From Owenia fusiformis (lineage: Eukaryota; Annelida; Polychaeta; Sabellida; Oweniidae), in assembly GCA_903813345.2 (NCBI GenBank), contig CAIIXF020000007.1, forward strand, positions 23,487,564-23,551,563: DNA of 64,000 nt, read 5' to 3'. The notes beneath the pieces are model-generated. The model did not search any database. It saw only the letters and a program-made list of their open reading frames with translations, and was not told the DNA's origin. Made by a program: the position numbers and the translations under genes. Below, in pieces: positions 10,916 through 23,217 of this stretch (positions are counted from its first letter, which is position 1; the number at the start of each line of letters is the position of its first letter).

Positions 10916-13900
10916 TTACAAGCAAAAAAGGATATATAAAAGGATTTAAATGGTTGCAACGCATTATCTATTTTAACAGAAATCAAGATAATAACTCATG
11001 CGACAAAACGGAAAATGGTTTAGAAAATAAATCAATGAGATCAACGTTATACAATAATGGAAACAAATCAGATAGTAAAAAAATCTTATTCTAATTTAAT
11101 TCCTAAATCAAGTCTCAACCCTCCAGACACTGGTGACATTTGAACGCATTTTATCTAATTTAAATTAGAATTTAAATTAGACTTTATCTAATCTAAACAA
11201 TCAAATCAAATCAAAAGTAAAACATGCAAACAGGTATAACTGCTTATTTGATCTAATATCCGAGGAAATGTGCGTCCGGGGTGTGTGACGCTTATTTCCA
11301 GTCCAACATCGCCGCTGAACACCCTGAAAAGAAATCTGCTTATGATAAGTTATTCTTTTCATACCATGGTCAGAGCAATATCTCAGTATTCAATAGCAAG
11401 TGATAAATCCTATATTTGGGATATGGATGACATTGGGATTGGAGGGATGATATGGATATCAACCCGGGTATTAATAAAAAAAATCATCTTTCAAAAAACA
11501 AAATTTTTAATTTTTTCAAACATTTTCTCTCATTCAAAAGAGGATTTTAGATATATTTTGCTCTTGATCATGGTATAAGGTCGTTATTCACCTGTCGGGA
11601 TGATATTGAGAATATCCCTCGAATGATATTAATATTTCCCTCTGTCACTGCGTTCCCTCGGGATATATTCATATCATGTGATATTCCCCATATGAAATCT
11701 CTCCTGGTGATTAACATTTTGTATATACTTTCAACTAATTTAACAAAACAGAAACACAATGCATGCCAAACATTATCTACTGTTATATTATGGTTATTTC
11801 ATAGTTTGCACTTGTATTCAGCAACTGTGTTTCTCAAACCCAATATGGGATAAACCTTTTTAGGGTTATCACGTCAGACTTAACACGTCGCTTGAGGCAA
11901 GATGCATAAACTATATAATTCCACGGCTATAACTTGAAGAACGCCATTGTTGTGTCTGTACCCCTTTAGGATGGGCCGTATATTGTTCTTGTGTGTATCC
12001 TACCCACGGGAACCTACAAAACAGAAAAATATATAATTACATTATCAAAAGGGGAAGTCCCGTCTATATAAATCCCTAGATTGAAGTCGTTGAAACATCC
12101 CCATATTTGCAACAAAAGAATGATAAACCAAAGTCAGTTAGTAGTAGTTGTACCATATGCATGAATTGTAGCTTTTGGGAAAGATGATAAAACGCAAAAT
12201 ATCATTTAAATACTTGGTGAAGTCAGGCATTTATGATCTAACAGGACATTTAGGGAAGGCGTTGATTATAATTAAACGTAAAAGCAAAAGTTGACCATTG
12301 CATCTTGGTGGTTATCATGACAAATGAATGTTCATTCGAAGACTTCATTTTGCAAATTTGGCCCAAAATCACACGAAAAATGGTCAGAATTATGAAAAAC
12401 TGCATTATTTTGAAAGAATTTTTGGCCAGGGGGGGTTGCCTAAAATAAGTGAAACTTTGAGAACACACGGGAGTACATGTCAGTACTCACTGTAGAAGTT
12501 AAATGCACGCGAGGAAATGTTTGTTTTATTTGTGATACTTCCTAGATTTGCTTGTTGTGAATCAATAGAGTAAGAACGATACGTTTTGGATGTAAATAAT
12601 ATTAAAAGTTATTGAATGATTTGAAGTGCAATACAGGATATATTCTGCTCGAGAAATTCCATATTGGAACGAGACAAAGTCGAGTGCCAATACAGAATAT
12701 CGAGACAGAATATCATAATGTATTTATTAAATTAACACGTTTGGTGTATTTGATATTGCCGAAATTATGCACAAGGTGTCTGTTGCAATTTCATAATTTC
12801 AAGCTGTAATCGGCCCTTGTGCCCGGGAGTAGAAATAAACTATATCTATGACAACATATTTCATGTCACTAAATTTAAACCCCCTATTTATGGAAAATAC
12901 TTTACATTGTTCTTACTATGGATGTTATATAGGATTTAATTCGAATTTGAAATCCGGAATTTTTAGTACTTTAAAAAGATGAATTAAATATGAATATTCT
13001 TTGTACAGTTCGTGCATTTACAGGATGTTGTGTACGTAGAAACAGGGAGGCTAGCTACATGTACACGTATTTTAGAGAACTTGTACGTGAACATATAATA
13101 TATATGAACCCGTGGGTTTCCTGTCCCTCCCTCAATTTATTTTTTACCATCGGGAAGCTATCGTTCCGAGCTGAACCATGTCTTATTTATTAAGAATTCC
13201 GACGACAAATTGCAGAATTATAGACCGATTAATGCAGTTTCTCAAATGGCTTGTTCAGAGCCAGAAAAGTGGATTCAGACTGCAACATGGTTACTATATT
13301 GCTCTGGGTTTCGTCTGAGCCGACCGCCCGTGTATGATGTAGTATTGAAGGCCGGAGTGCAACTAGAGCACGGGTATTTAAAATGTATTCCCGTTCCCCC
13401 AAAAAGGTTAATTCATCAAAACTACTCCGGGACTGTACACCCGCTGACGAAACTACTGTACGAAGAATAGGCGTAACATTCCTAGCTGTCGACTTATTAA
13501 TAAACGTAATTTTTAAAGAATTATATCACCGAAAAGCGTATACAACTGCTTCAAATGTTTGTACATGTGTGCCACTGGACCAATGTGAAATGGAATGATC
13601 CGTAATCACTTTAATTGTATTCTTTTTCAAAACAGATTAGACGAATCAAATATTCATTGAAACTGAGAAAAACGCAACACTAGAATCTTGTCTGAAAGTT
13701 GAGTTAATATAGTCTCTACTACATATACTGTAAATGAAAAATATTTGTAGGTTTAGTTTAATTAATATGCGTATGCAATCGTTGAGCGAAGGCAACACTG
13801 GCGTTAAGCTATGTAAGCACGAACGGTTCGCGGGTTAAGTTCTGTCGCAAAGCAAGGTAAACGCGAGGTAGTCACACACGCGAAGCGACCGCGCCGCTCA

Positions 13901-13982
13901 AGTAAAACAAGGGTATCGCACTCGCACGGCAAAGGAGTGTACGGCGGACGGCAAAGTGACAAGCTCGTTAATAGATGGACTG
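10916..13982. other. Intergenic, upstream of the xylanase gene; no exon recognised
   Basis: I searched this stretch for the 5' exons of the downstream GH10 gene (start codon, signal peptide, carbohydrate-binding domain) and found none I can support. About 12362-12440 is a copy of the dispersed AATGGTGAAAAACTGCATGATT family. About 13800-13970 is markedly richer in GC and CpG than its surroundings and may be the start of the repeat that continues at 13983. Confidence 0.4.
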
Positions 13983-14385
13983 TAGCTATATTTTTGCTAA
14001 CTCGTTCATAAGCAGTGTTAAATACGTTCTTAATCAGTTTAAACCCGTTTGCAATTAGTTCTACCTCGTTCTCAACACGTCCGCAGACAGTTCAACTCGT
14101 TGGTAAAACGTCCCTAGTAGGATTGAAGTACGACGGTTCCGTTCGTAGTACGTCCAGCTCGTCGTTAGTACGTTGTCACTCGTTCTTATTGTAGAACGTG
14201 ACGACCACGAGAACATTTTGAGCATTTTCTAAGTTCTAGAGGACCTACCCGTTCGAGTACGTTCGATGAAGTTTGTAAATAGATCCCAAACGGTTCTTAG
14301 TAGGTCCAGTCCGTTCGTATACAGTTGAAGCCCGTTTTCGATAACGCAGTGAGAACTAGTTTGGTGTGATAGTAGGGTTAGATAA
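13983..14385 (+). repeat. MITE-like repeat copy (partner of 16697-17089)
   Basis: This ~400-bp segment matches 16697-17089 almost base for base in direct orientation and ends in the same terminal sequence AGAACTAGTTTGGTGTGAT, then AGTAGGGTT. It is rich in recurring CGTTC and ACGTCC motifs, which could be subterminal binding sites. Its left inverted terminus is not seen here, so this copy looks truncated on that side. Confidence 0.75.
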
Positions 14386-14567
14386 TTATATTTTAGTTTG
14401 CCAACAGATATTTCCAGATTCGGCATGATGGTTAAATAGAAAACAACTATCAAAACAATATCACAAATGTAAGTATGATTTGTCAAACATATGTATCTGT
14501 GTTAAAAGGCGTCCCTCATATATGTATCAGTGCAGTTATTCCTGGATTTCATCTTATATGTTTTCAG

Positions 14568-17500
14568 TCACTTCAGCTAGAATATATATTCAAATCCCGG
14601 AACCTGAGATCAACTATTTATTTGACAAGACCTCTCTAAAAGAAGTTATTCCCGACAAGGATTGGGTAGATAAGGCGAATAAAAGAATCGAAGCGATTAG
14701 AAAGGGAGATGTCGCAATAAGGTTCGTCAGTTCGTCGTTGTCGTAATCTTAGAATGAAATGTATCTATAAATGCATCCAAGATTTATCAAAATTACCTTC
14801 AAAATCAGATATTTACCTCAAAATGCAATTGGCCGTTAAGGGGATGAACTTGCAATAAGATCGTTTGAATTCGTATTCATTCTTAAAGATTTACATTAGG
14901 TTAAACCATGGGCTAATTAATTGAACTACCTAATTGAAACCCCATGGTTATACCTAATATAAATTAATCGATCTCGCGATCAGGATCACGACTTTGGAAG
15001 CGTTTCTCCTAATATCTTGTTCTCCATACCAGGGAACATGATCGAGAATTTAGAGCTTAGAACGACCTATGACCTATATGGAGCAGTAGATTGATAAATG
15101 GATTAACACAATGGCAACTTATAATAGCGAGCAATCTTCTTTCCTCAGATTCAAAATTAAACTGCTTATATTTTCTGAATATGCAATTTTTACAGATTGA
15201 ACATAACCGATGGAACAGTCAACCCTGCCACTGTAAAACTGGAGGTAACTATTGAAAGTTATTGAACACTATATAAAACGTGTAAAGGATAAAGAAGAGG
15301 GTGCGTATACACATTAACAAGCTGTTTCGAGGTTTGAAATATTGCTCGAAATATTTCACCGTCTACATTTTAAAAATATATCTCCGTACTGCTACTAGGT
15401 TAGGCAAAAACGGCATGAATTTGCGTTTGGAACTGCAGTTAAAGGCAAGTTGATCAATGGAACAGATTCCGGCACTGCAACTGCGGAAAAGTACAGACAA
15501 TGGTTCTACGATAACTTTGAATGGGCTGTTATTGAAAATGATCTAAAATGGCGTATTATGGAATGGACACCTGGTAATATTAATTATGCTCGAGGTGAAG
15601 CACCAGTTGATACCATTCTTGCCAGAGGGTAAGATATTATAAGTCATGGCTGCAAACATACCAATAAAGATACTTGAGCAACTTGCATGCATTGATGTTA
15701 AAGGCAGAATCAGATCTATGGGGGTGACAGGCAACATGTACAATTGACCTACCAATCTATTCCTTACAATCTCAAATACAATATCTCCCAAAAGATTCAT
15801 ATGTTATTAATTGAAGAAGTTATAGAAAAATAATACATTATTGTAAAAATCTTTAGTTTTCCTGAAATAAAGTGTGCACTTTTGGGATTTTAAAAAATAG
15901 ACATGAAAAGGAATGACATAAGCCAAAAATATTCTAAAATTGAAACAATTTCTTGTGAGGCTGCTCACTAGATCTGATTCTCTCTTTAATGTTAATGTTA
16001 ATTTGTGTTAAAGATATTTGATATCTTAGTCTAGTTATAAACTGAAGACGAAGCTCTCTTTCAAGAAGTGAAGTTGAACGAATACAAAGGGTCAGATATT
16101 TGCAACATAGTCCAGAAATATTTTCGAAACAATGTTTTCCCCCATTCCTGGAACTGTTGGACCTACTTGTAAAGTTGAATGGAAGACTAATGGCACACAA
16201 CTATTTAGACCCAGCCAGCTCTTTGGACGATTCATTAGTTTGTTATAATGCCAGCTACCTCATTGTACGTTACCCCCCCCCCCCCCATCACACCAAACTA
16301 GTTCTTACCCGTTCTTGCCAGTTCTACGAAAACGTCGTAAAACGGGCTCAATCTGGCTGTGGTCGGAAAATATGTCTAAAATAATTAGCTAATTCCTTCA
16401 TAAACAGTCTTAGATACGTCCATCCCATTCGCAGTTCGTTCAGGTCGCACCACGTCGGTGTGCAACGTCGTATAACGCGTCCCTTAGTCTAGAAGGTCAT
16501 CATAACCTGATTACAGAACGGTATGGTCGCCATCGAATTTTGAATCGATTCAAAATTCTAAAATCACCTTCCCGTCTGAGAACGTCCTTGAAGTTCGTAT
16601 ATAAACCTTAGAAAGTTGCAGCTACGTTCATTCCGTTCGCACACAGTTTAAAACCAGTTTTGTAGAACGCAGTGGCAACTTGTTTGGTGTGATAGCTATA
16701 TTTTTGCAAACTTGTTTATAAGCAGTCTTAAATACGTTCTTAGTCAGTTTAAACCAGTTTGCAATTAGTTCTACCTCGTTCTCAATACGTCCTCGGACAG
16801 TTCTCGTTGTTAAAACGTCCCTAGTAGGATTGAAATACGACGGTTCCGTTCGCAGTACGTCCAGCTCGTCGTTAGTACGTTGTCACTCGTTTTAATTGTA
16901 GAACGTATCGACCACGAGAACATTGTGAGCATGTTCTAAGTTCTAGAGGACCCACCCGTTCGAGTACGTTCGATGAAGTTTGTAAAAATACCCCAAACGG
17001 TTCTAAGTACGTCCAGTCCGTTCGTACACAGTTGAAGCCCGTTTTCGAGAACGTAGTGAGAACTAGTTTGGTGTGATAGTAGGGTTATGAGTATTGGCTA
17101 TCGATTTTTAATTTTTTTTCTTCAACATGTATTGTAATGACTTCAGTATGAATGAAATGTCCCGTGGTGTTCTGGTCTTGGATTGTGATATCGGTTCTTG
17201 AATGGTGGGGGAGTAAGGGGGTATTATACATTGTTTCTTTTCAAGTTAGATCATGGTTTTGGGATATATGGGGTTTGTTTTTCTTGACTGGTATGCACTT
17301 AGAGTTTGCTTTTTCTTGCTAAGTTCCATTACAACTTTTGGTCCTTTCCCTTTGGCACTCGTGCTTATATATTTACAATACTATATTAATGTGCTTTAAT
17401 ATTCTACCATAGTATACCAGTCAGAGGCCATTGCGTATTTTGGGGAGTGGATCAGTCGGTACCAGATTGGCTAAAAGAGTATAATGGCACCCAAGTCCGT

Positions 17501-19442
17501 CGAGAAATGACACGTAGAGTTAATGGAGTGGTAGATCGCTACCGGGGAAGGTACTAAGCGAATGATTTTAACACAAATGCAATTTACATTCTTAGGTTTG
17601 TCAGTTTTTATATTTAACCACGATTTACCAGTTGAAATGATTGTAGGTATGGACACCATTGTTTGGGTAAGTACCGATATTTAACGATTAATCAGTAAAA
17701 TGAATGCTTTTATTTATTGTTTATTGGATACTAAATTCAGGTTGGCCCACTGGGATGTTTATAATGAAGCGCTTCATGGGTTCTTCTTTGAGGACAAAAC
17801 ACGAGATGTAAATATAATCCTCGAGATGTTTAGAGAGACAAGAGAAGTCGATCCTGGAGTCAAGTTATTCCTGAACGATTACGCAGTATCTAGGGAAGGT
17901 ATTTTAACCCAGGTATGTACTATGGGAAAAGGTGTCTGTGAGTGTAGCTGATGAAAATCAAATGGATGGCGCAACAAAAATTCAAATCAGAGCAACAAAC
18001 TTTTAGAGTGCAATAAGTAGATGTGAAACTCAATTTATCTCAGTCCACTACTTTCGTTATGACCGAGCAAAACGCCCACAACATATTGGTAAATGTATGA
18101 CGGTTTAAATTAAATGAGAAACTCTTCTAATAAATAATACTGTTCAAACATTTATAGGCTTACGCAAACCAAGCTGAATTCTTGAAAGGTAACGGATATG
18201 ACATTTCCATTGGCGTACAGGGTCATTATAAGACTGGATTCGCCCCTGACATCCATTTGATCGCCGTAAGTAATATTTGTCATATTTACTTCTAACGTTA
18301 ACAGCTGCTTAAATATTTAGTCCCAATTATTAGTAAACTTGAATGTAATATAATGTATATGTGTTGTATAATCATATCCTTGTTTTAGAACTGCAAAATA
18401 GCAAAACAGTCATGTGCATAACCTTCCATTTTATATTTTTTCATTTGTTGATGTTGGTTGGAATGTTGGGAGCATTAATACAAACCAAAATATTAATAGT
18501 ACAATAACGTCATTTCTAATGGCAATATAGTGAAATATTGGATCGACGGCCGAAGGCCCAAGGTCCAATATTTCACTATATTGCTCGCAGAAATGACGTT
18601 ATTAGTATTCCCTAGAACTGGCCCGGCAAGGTGGTAATAATAATATTTATAACTTACCCATTTTAATTTTCTTTGTTTTAGGTTTATTGTATCGATCACC
18701 TTTGAGGCTTTAAGTTATGAACTTCTCTGTTTTCTCATTTACTCAATTGTGGATTTCAGAAAAGAATGGATATTCTTGCTGGGGTGAGTGTCCCTGTTTG
18801 GATAACTGAAATGGATGTGGAGAATACGAACCGGGATGTGCGAGCAGCAGACTACGAGAAACTATGGCGATTTATGTTTTCTCATCCATCCGTCGACGGG
18901 ATCATGCTGTGGGGATTCTGGGACCAGGCGCATTCTAAACCACAAGCTGCTCTTGTCGAGGGCAACGACTTAACCGTGAGTGGATGCCGGGAGTGGATGT
19001 CGTGTTTCGTTTAATGATATTTAGCGCGCCAACCAACCAAACCATTTTTACGGCTAAAAAGATTCCATGTTGATTGCACTGGCAATGTCACACAAAAAGA
19101 CATATGTTGATTAGTCGAGAACTTACATGTTCTGTAAACCACTTGCAGTCTCCAAAAGAAAATGTTTGAAATTAGCATTGAGTTTAGGCTGGTATTGTTC
19201 ACCACATGTACATCAATATATTGTAGCCAAATGCTGCTGGTTTAGCTTGGCAGAGGGTGACTCAAGAAGAATGGAGTACAAACCAAGATCTTTCGCCAAA
19301 TGGTGCTGTCCAAACCTTTAACTTGCGTGCATTCCATGGAGAATTTGATTTAACAGTCAAGGTGAACGGCGCAGTGCGTGAGACGCAGTCATTCAGTGTC
19401 TTGAAGAACGCTGGCCATGTGACAATTGATGTCACCCTGTAA
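14568..19442 (+). CDS. GH10 endo-1,4-beta-xylanase, eight exons, 5' end not found
   Basis: Secreted-type glycoside hydrolase family 10 enzyme that cuts beta-1,4-xylan. Exons with agreeing phases: 14568-14721, 15196-15244, 15399-15628, 17413-17550, 17741-17912, 18158-18265, 18760-18975, 19227-19442; all introns are GT-AG. Exon 1 gives the linker to the catalytic domain (WVDKANKRIEAIRKGDVAIR). Exon 3 has HEFAFGTAVKG and FEWAVIENDLKWR. Exon 4 has RGHCVFWGVDQ. Exon 5 has HWDVYNEALHG, with the acid/base Glu. Exon 7 has VWITEMD, with the nucleophile Glu, and GIMLWGFWDQAH. Exon 8 gives the C-terminal beta domain of animal GH10s. About 427 codons are present. Animal members normally carry an N-terminal signal and carbohydrate-binding module; those exons were not identified upstream. 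All catalytic landmarks are intact, so it could be functional if 5' exons exist. Confidence 0.9.
14893..14960. repeat. Short hairpin in xylanase intron
   Basis: ACATTAGGTTAAACCATGGG pairs with CCCCATGGTTATACCTAAT about 28 bp downstream, with further complementarity (TAATTAATTG against CTAATTGAA). A small imperfect inverted repeat in intron 1 of the GH10 gene. Confidence 0.6.
16285..17089 (+). mobile_element. MITE-like element in xylanase intron 3
   Basis: The left end ATCACACCAAACTAGTTCT (about 16287) is the exact reverse complement of the right end AGAACTAGTTTGGTGTGAT (about 17066-17084). A second internal copy of the terminal motif, CAACTTGTTTGGTGTGAT, at about 16677-16694 divides the element into two related halves of about 400 bp. 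The right half is nearly identical to 13983-14385. The interior is full of CGTTC and ACGTCC motifs and has no ORF. A C-homopolymer precedes it at about 16272. Superfamily not assigned. Confidence 0.75.
18502..18605. repeat. ~103-bp hairpin MITE in xylanase intron 6
   Basis: Arms of about 45 bp pair almost perfectly: AATAACGTCATTTCT with its complement at the far end, and GCAATATAGTGAAATATTGG with CCAATATTTCACTATATTGC. The loop is a short GC-rich segment (CGACGGCCGAAGGCC). AGTA flanks both sides and may be a target duplication. Confidence 0.8.
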
Positions 19443-19498
19443 GCACCTTGGTTAGATAAGGAGCCATGCTTTTGATTTGCTTGTATTTGATCGGTGTT

Positions 19499-19504
19499 AA
19501 TAAA
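19499..19504 (+). terminator. Poly(A) signal of the xylanase gene
   Basis: AATAAA 57 bp after the GH10 stop codon, in the right place for 3'-end processing. Confidence 0.7.
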
Positions 19505-19543
19505 GGCAATTATGAATATAAGGCTTTCTATTTTTCTGTCGCC

Positions 19544-19645
19544 TCATCCTCCTAAGCAGGTTTCCAGAATCCGTACCCCCTTCTTCCGGTAAAAAGAAAG
19601 AATATATTCTGGATTTTGAAGCGCTAGCCCTGTGATCGGAGGATG
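19544..19645. mobile_element. hAT-like MITE copy 1
   Basis: A 102-bp element starting TCATCCTCCTAAGCAGG and ending GATCGGAGGATG, flanked by a perfect 8-bp duplication CTGTCGCC (19536-19543 and 19646-19653). A related copy at 45266-45359 has its own perfect 8-bp duplication. An 8-bp target duplication with short inverted ends (CATCCTCC/GGAGGATG) is the hallmark of hAT-superfamily non-autonomous elements. Confidence 0.88.
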
Positions 19646-19653
19646 CTGTCGCC

Positions 19654-22600
19654 TATGTTAAGATCAAAATCTTTAAGTGCAGTGATGAGCAAGTTGCAAA
19701 GCCGGCGCTATTAGGAATTGATAAGGGGAGGTACGTACGTGTAGTATTATAAGGCTTTTATTTAAAGATTAAAATATTATTGAAAGTGTATGTCACTGGA
19801 AGCTTGCCATTAGCTTTCAGTTTAGCTGCTTTGCCTATTTGCATAAGATGGATAAATCAAAATCAATTTTACATCCTACTAATTCGTTAAATCGTAAAGT
19901 AAATCATTATTGATTTTAATTTTGGATACATTTTTTCTCCATTGGTCCAGTCAGATTCGTTTATATTTTATTTTAAGGAATGGAACAGCATTGTTTCGAC
20001 CACCCCGTCAATGTCTGCCATGGTTCGTGTAAGTATAAGTTTGTCGATCGGGTTACGTAATCAACTAAACCATAGCCAGCATACAAATAGAACTAATCTC
20101 TATGAAAAAGTACTTTATTCAAGTAATTCAAACTTCAAGACACATTGCATGAAAATTACCTAATTTATGTTTCAGGTAAATGCTCATTGGATTATTATGT
20201 TTGCGTCTTTCTACTGGTTCTTGATGAAAGAATCCCAATGAAATAGCACAACTGGCATGGGTGTGGCCACCCTTCTCTTGACATTTGATGGCTACGCCTT
20301 TGTCTGGAACCGAAATTGAAATATTAATGGTTGCGAGATACGATCCTTCTCAAAAGGCTATAATCGCTCTTTCAGCCCTTCATTTGAGACCTTATACTTT
20401 TATTTCAGCTCAGTATCTTATTTGGTGAAAGCACTTCCTTCTGCTCACAACCCCTGATGAAATCCAAATTAAATTAAATTTGGGCATCAAGATTGAATTA
20501 AATTAGTGAACATATTAACTATTAACTTGGAATATATAAAACAAAAACAGGAATGGATAGATAGCGCTTTCTGTACTTTATCAGACATGTAAGGAGAAGC
20601 AGTATTTATACATCTTTCAATAAGATTCCTGTTAATGTTTTGTATGCTAATAGAGCTAGGTCGACTGAAAGATGGCAGTATTGTTTGGTTTATTTATTCA
20701 TATCTTTATATTTTTATCTCTTGATCTCTACATCAAGGAGATTTGGCTCCCGGGGTTCCAACTCGTTATTCTGACATATATGGATAAATCATGATTACAA
20801 AATTCGAATTCAAACGGCCTCCATTTTGTTCACCTCAGAATTTGAATCGCGAGTTTTGGTTTTATATCCAAACATAAATCCCAAAACACACAAGAAGTGA
20901 TCGAAAAATCTTTTAGACTTGATTATGAATCTATAATCAGTTATAATGTCAGATTGTAAGAAAATAACGACATTCTGACATTTACATTGTTGGAACTATC
21001 GAATTGCGTCCCTTGAATTCGGCAAACATCCCTCATACAAGTCAATGAACAGGTCAATACGCCTTTTTTATTTCGAGTTATGGATTTGTGTGGTCCCACT
21101 GGCCTTTATGAGGTTCAAAAGAATACATATAAAAGTCCAGGTGTAAAAGGGTAGGAGGTCCTATTAATTAATTGTCCTACTCTCCGTCGATTTATATGTT
21201 GGCCTCTTTTTGCTCTTTCCCTCAGTATCTTATACACAATCAGGGCCAGTAAGGGCCATTAAGAAATAGGACCATAATCCCTGGGGGACCATCATTTCTT
21301 TCACACAGGACGTATTTTTCACATATTTATAACATTAGATTGTTATTGATTTTGATAAACAATATTCAAATTTTGAAAGTAACTAATATTATTATTATTC
21401 CATACATATGAACAACAGTGTATATAAAAAGGTTTTCACGTCTCACTAACGTGGACTGGCTTAACCTTTTGGTGATAAAGTTATTAAACAATACTTGAAA
21501 TTCATGTCGATTGTTGTTTATGTGTTTCTAAAGTGAATTAACTTTATATTCAAGGACGTTGTTGCCCAAGTATAGTTAGTACATGAAGAGCCGTTCGTTA
21601 AGTTAAGCCAGGTCTTCTCTATCTCAGCCCGGTGTCAACATTTATAAAGACCGTAGTAAATACGATGGTCCCCTTGTCCTGGAAAATATCGTCCGGCACT
21701 ATATTTTCTATAATAACAAGGTCGATGGACTATATTTCCTTAAATATTTTAGTCCGTTTGCTAGAATTGGGTGTCTGGGACGGACTTTAAATACCAAATT
21801 ATGGTATCTTAATTACTCGTCACACTGGACCATATTGTCTGGTTATAAATGTCCATGGACATGTATACAAGTATAAATGAATTCTACCAAAACCAAGTGC
21901 ATCCAATTTTAGAATTATTTTATTCCCTCACAAACAAAGAAATCAAACGGGCATTAATATTAAAAATAATCTCATGAAACCGAGGAAACGAATATACCAA
22001 TGCATTTTAGTTCCATTTTATGCAGAATATAGGAAAGAAAAAAAACAGGATAGTCTGGGAGTCGATTCACACCATAGGCGCTAGAAGACTGTTCTAGCCC
22101 CTACACTTACGGTGATTGGATGCAAGCAGTGTTTTTAATTCATTGATGCAAGTATACAGTACTACTGTAGTACGACATATATACCTTTAAAAATAAAGAT
22201 AACAGATAGGACCAAAATCTAGCCGGACAATCCATTCGTTCAAGTGTCCGTCAGTATATATAGTCCTGGGTTATATTATTTTATTTTTTACCAATACAGA
22301 AAATATGGTCCGGTTGGGGCCACACACCTCCGAACCTGGTGTCCTAGGATGTATGGTCCCCCGGGCCATATATTCAGGGAGACTATATATTTACTCTGAC
22401 AGGGATCTAAAATTATCTCAACCCCAGTGAAGGTCAATTCAGTAAAACTTAACCCCTGTAAAACTCAACCATATTCCTTTAAATACCTTGTTTGAAATAT
22501 TCAGTTCATTTATTATGAAAATCAAGCATTTTGTTTGACATTTTATAATAAAAATAATGTTTTGTTAATTATTAGAAACAGTCTAGGTCAGTGGTAATCC

Positions 22601-23217
22601 ACCAAGTTGTCACAATCAATCGATTTAGCAATATACATGTATTTAACATTAAATAGACGATTTGGAAAATATAATGTTGGCAACTAACGTATTTTTATAA
22701 CTTTTTTATTACATGTTTAAATGGAATCGTACATGAATTAAGGAACAGCAATTCATGTTCCAGATTTAAAAATGATCAAGTTTAGAGTGTTAGGCATTGC
22801 CACAAAACAATCAAACTTATTAGTAGGGTTACGAAGTAAAAAGATGGGTCTTACAATTGCAATGTAAGATCTTAAAAATAATATTCTAATGCGCAATTGT
22901 CAGATTCTGTTAAACACACTAGAGGAAAAACTATACACTTTTTCTTGCTACAAATTATATATCTTTTCCAGTTGATTAATCATTTTTAAAAAATGAAACT
23001 CCAGCTTTGCCATCATTAGAAATTTGGGTCCATCCTGGTCAAGTGTCGGTTTTATCAATTTTTTAAAAAGCCTCCGGTGCGTATACGTCAACGCAGTCTT
23101 TGATATCTGCAAAGTAGAATATATTTGGACGTAACGAAATGCCAATGATAAAAAGGCCAATGAGCGAAACATAACTATAGACTACCCCATAATCCACCTT
23201 TCTTGTTTCAAATCAAA
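19654..23217. other. Intergenic between xylanase and binding-protein genes
   Basis: No gene recognised. About 21640-22400 contains repeated GGTCC/GGACC and TATATTTTCT motifs in both orientations, suggesting an old degenerate element. GTTCCAAC-type motifs at about 20755 and 20995 (inverted) may mark another. ORFs at 19942-20163 and 22948-23172 show nothing recognisable. Confidence 0.4.

Noticed and set aside
13210-13598. Candidate upstream (carbohydrate-binding) exons of the xylanase
   Set aside because: The open frames do not show the expected conserved Trp/Gly pattern or splice phase.
19967-20032. Possible small exon with a GTAAGTAT donor (about 19978-20030)
   Set aside because: Good splice signals but no partner exon or recognisable peptide.
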